This document shows positions 61,045 through 64,000 of a stretch of 64,000 nt of DNA, piece after piece (positions within the stretch are counted from its first letter, which is position 1; each line of letters begins with the position of its first letter). Below the pieces are notes generated by a model. That model had not been told where the DNA came from. It was given only the letters and a program-made list of their open reading frames with translations, and ran no database searches. This stretch comes from Callorhinus ursinus. Lineage: Eukaryota; Chordata; Mammalia; Carnivora; Otariidae. A program made the translations under genes and the position numbers. The DNA is taken from positions 53,301,642 through 53,365,641 of the forward strand of contig NW_020312848.1 of NCBI RefSeq assembly GCF_003265705.1, given 5' to 3'.

Positions 61045-62699
61045 CTGTCAAATTGAAAACAAAATGTTATAAATGTTTTCTGAGACTACCTCTTCTAACT
61101 ATTTTTGTACAGGGGAAAATTCAAACAAATAACAAGCCAAATAAATATTATATAACCTTTCATATTTTCTTGCATTACTTGGTATGCTTTTTAAATAAAA
61201 TTGATCTCTTAGAATAATTCAATAGTAAATTACTAGTAGTAGAAAAATTTTTAAATAATTTCCGCAATGCCATATTTCTAAATAAGATTGCGTTGCCTAT
61301 ATTTAAAACTTATATAACCAAAGTAAAAATATATGTAAATGTTGATTATTCCATCATTCATGAAGTTAGTCTTTGCAAGTGAGAACATTTTTCTGTTGGT
61401 TTAAATGATAAAGTTTTATGAACTGACAGTCCATTTGTGGTTGTGGAAATTGCTTTTTAACGTTCCAATTATTAATTTTTTTTGTGTTCCATTTTATTCA
61501 AAATTGTTTCAGTTGGGTGGATATAACATTAACTCTCTCTCTCCAAGAAAGGAGAAAAAAACAAACTTACTAAAAACTGAAAGGCAGCCAAATTTATACT
61601 CAGTTCAAAGACTTTATGTGTATATTGCCACGGGCTAATTTTACAACGAAGACTTCAGATTGCTCCTATGAAAGCATGTGTTTTCTTTCTTTAAAATGAT
61701 TTGGGTTATACTTCCTTTATGATAATTTTCCACATAGTGATTAAGGAAGATAAATATATTTTTCTTTCAAAGGTACTCTACTTGTAGGTTTATGTGTGGC
61801 ATCGTTAGAATTTAGATTTGTCCATGACACTCAGCAAGAAAAATGTTAGTGAAAAATCTCACTTTGTGTATAGTTATATCACAAGTCAATCTATCAGAAA
61901 TGATTGGCCCAGTTTCCACATTTTCTTGTATTGTCTCAGCTGAATTTTCTTATAATGACTTTTCTCAATGACTTTTTTCTCCAATAAAATGCATCTAGAG
62001 AGTTGGCAATTGCTGATAAAGTTGTGTAATGGAGTCTACTCTTCATTGCATGGATAATGTTGATCCAAATCCCAGGAAAGCCAATCTTTTTTCAACAAAT
62101 CATAAGAAAACTGCAAATTCTTCCATCTGGACTACACAAGAAAGTAATTCAGTTTTGTTTATATTTATATGTTTAATTTAACTTTACCAAAAATATTTGG
62201 TATTTTCCAGTGGGTCCATGAAAGAAAATAATGTTTCTACATAAATATAATACCATTGGAAAAATATAGTATTTACATAATTGATACTGAATCTATAAAT
62301 CTGTATTGTTTAATGAGGCCAATAACTATGCAAAGATTTATTTTTATGGAATCTAACTGCAAGTTGATGCATTTTTCCTTCTCCAAATACATGATATATA
62401 GGAGCTTAAAAATATATAAACCATTAAATATCATTTAGTTGTTCCTGCTTCCTCTTTATCTCCATAACAGTGTTGAAAATCTCATTTGTAGAAGGAAAAT
62501 CATAGCCATTTAAGCTTTCTATTTCTGACTAACCAAAATGCTATCAATCATTTTGCTAACTTAATTCTCTAAGGTACTTCAATTTTTAAAAAATTATTGC
62601 ATCAAAAGGAAATTAATCTGCTTTTAACTAATTTGGGGGACAAAAAATTAGGTACTAAACTGTGTATTATTATATTGGTGTCTTATAAAACATGAAAAT

Positions 62700-63595
62700 A
62701 CATAAATATAGGAGAGAAATCTTAGATTCAGGGATAAATACAAGAAAGAGAAGCTGAAATACATGAAACTTAAGTATTATACCAAATATCTATGAAGAAA
62801 AACAATAGAAGATGTGTAAGAGTCCTACAAGGAAAAGAATAAAGTTGTATCAGGAAATACTAAAAACCTAGAAAAATTGAGATACATACCATGTTCATTG
62901 ATAGGAAGAAGATATATTAAAGTATTAATTCTCTCCCAAATTGGTCTAAGATTCAATCCAATTCTAATCAAAGTCCCACAACAGTTTTTGGGGCTCCTGG
63001 GTGGCTCAGTCAGTTAAGCATCTGCCTTTGGCTCAAGTCATGATCTTGGGGTCCTAGGATCGAGCCCCACATTAGGAGCCTGCTTCTCCCTCTCCCTCTG
63101 CCTCTCCTCCTGCTTGGGCTCTCTTGCTTGCTCTCTTTCTCTCTCTCTCTCTCTCAAATAAATAAATAAAATCTTTTAAAAATTCCACAATGGTTTTTTT
63201 TTTTTACAAAATTTGAAAACAGGATCTTAAAGAGAAGACTAAAGGCTGAAGGTAGGTAAAATATTTTTGAGAAGTAACTGTGAGGAGAAACCTGCTCTAC
63301 CTGATTTCAAGAGATCTTATGAAGTTTTAGTTTTTTAAGACAGTTATGGTGGTATGGAGACAGACAGACAAGGATCAAGAGCATAGTGACAGATTTGCAC
63401 ATATCTAGAACTTGGGTATATGGCAAACATGGTATATCATATAGCAGGTAATAAGGGATTGTTCAAAAATGAAGATAGGGAAAATGGCTGCTTCTATGAG
63501 AAAAGATGAAATCAGCACAGCATATATTCAGAAATCAGCTCCAGATGGATTAACATCTGAAATGTCAAAAATCTTGAAATTCTTTTTTTAAAAAG
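62700..63595 (+). mobile_element. L1 fragment (ORF2 3' region), interrupted by a SINE
   Basis: Degraded LINE-1 sequence in sense orientation on the plus strand, so antisense to PPP1R3A. Recognisable ORF2 stretches include CATACCATGTTCATTGATAG, then TCCCAAATTGGTCTAAGATTCAATCC and ATTCTAATCAAAGTCCCACA, and after the SINE ACCTGATTTCAAGAGAT and CTCCAGATGGATTAACATCT. Many indels and stops; not functional. The left boundary is approximate. Confidence 0.7.
62990..63184 (+). mobile_element. Can-SINE inserted in the intron-1 L1
   Basis: Head GGGGCTCCTGGGTGGCTCAG, long CT tract, AAATAAATAAATAAAATCTT tail. Flanked by imperfect 14-bp duplications (CCACAACAGTTTTT at 62976-62989, CCACAATGGTTTTT at 63185-63198; 12 of 14 match), placing its insertion after the L1. 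Confidence 0.9.
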
Positions 63596-63598
63596 ATT

Positions 63599-63642
63599 TA
63601 TTTATTATTTTATTTTATTTTATTTTATTTTATTTTTCAAAT
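63599..63642. repeat. ATTTT-type simple repeat
   Basis: Six or so tandem TTTTA units following AAAAAGATTTATTTATT. The leading bases resemble the tail of a minus-strand Can-SINE, but no SINE body follows. Confidence 0.8.
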
Positions 63643-64000
63643 ATATACATGCATTTTTATTTTAACATTTGTGGCCAATACTGTGTAAGACCAATGTTTA
63701 TGACCTTACATTAACTTCTCCAGCAGGACCCATACACAGCAGAAGTGTTTGTACTGCTTTTATTTCTGCTTGTTAGACTAATAGTATCCTAAAATAATTT
63801 AGCCATCTGGAATCATACTTATGCAAAATATAAAAAGAACCTAGATGATTTAATTGTATTCTGTATTTCTGTAATTATATAATAAAAAACAGTAAGTGAA
63901 CTCATGATGTAATTTTCCCAAAACACAGCTTTTATTATAGCATACTCTAAACTAGATATACCTCTCTCTGTAAACATTGTGCATGCTCGTGAAAAGTCTG

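Larger units (their letters stand above)
61045..64000 (-). other. PPP1R3A: PPP1R3A intron 1, 3' portion (partial)
   Basis: Sequence upstream of exon 2 on the minus strand. No long minus-strand frame is present, so exon 1 (by subtraction from human, about 260 codons with the PP1-binding and CBM21 glycogen-binding parts) is beyond the right edge. 61050-62690 holds nothing I recognise. From about 62700 it contains an L1 fragment, a SINE and an ATTTT repeat, listed separately. Confidence 0.75.

Noticed and set aside
5643..63184. tRNA-like heads of the SINEs as possible tRNA genes
   Set aside because: The heads are degenerate tRNA-Lys-derived sequences within retroposons; none has an intact cloverleaf with an anticodon loop and matching acceptor stem that I can see.

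Overview
This window is nuclear DNA of a carnivoran mammal. About 22 tRNA-Lys-derived Can-SINEs (GCCTGGGTGGCTCAG head, CT-rich tract, AATAAATAAATAAAATCTT tail) lie on both strands, many with target-site duplications (TSDs). I see neither the canid form (GGATCCCTGGGTGGCGCAG head) nor the typical felid form. I infer an arctoid caniform such as a bear, pinniped or mustelid. Base composition is AT-rich, with ancient MIR, L2, L1M and MLT1 fragments, as expected for a mammalian gene-poor region.

Only one gene is supported: PPP1R3A, on the minus strand, encoding the muscle glycogen-targeting subunit of protein phosphatase 1 (GM/RGL). Its last three coding exons are here: exon 2 (60986-61044), exon 3 (60749-60873) and the very large exon 4 (56439-58835, 798 codons plus stop). 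The splice sites are canonical, the phases fit, and the reading frame is open to a C-terminal membrane anchor. Exon 1, which should carry the PP1-binding and CBM21 glycogen-binding regions, is not in the window and must lie beyond 64000. The 3' UTR probably runs to about 55.5 kb.

Layout: 1-55.5 kb is intergenic sequence downstream of the gene, without any credible coding region. It holds most of the SINEs, three MLT1-type MaLR LTRs (all minus), a solo retroviral LTR with a 6-bp TSD at 26213-26630, L1 fragments at about 12.85-14.04, 23.47, 45.6-47.3 and 47.32 kb, L2 3' ends at 32.3, 36.9 and 42.1 kb, many MIRs, and several microsatellites. A degraded repeat family recurs in the same orientation around 8.2, 18.6-20.7 and 25.3-25.9 kb. 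From 55.5 to 61.05 kb is the 3' part of PPP1R3A. From 61.05 to 64 kb is its first intron, with an antisense L1 fragment interrupted by a SINE.

I found no RNA gene, CRISPR, origin or undescribed system. The most noteworthy structures are the intact PPP1R3A 3' half, the solo LTR, a SINE nested in a SINE, a double SINE insertion into one target site, and a SINE-poor stretch of about 17 kb around the gene's 3' end. All family names come from recognition of the sequence, not from a database search.
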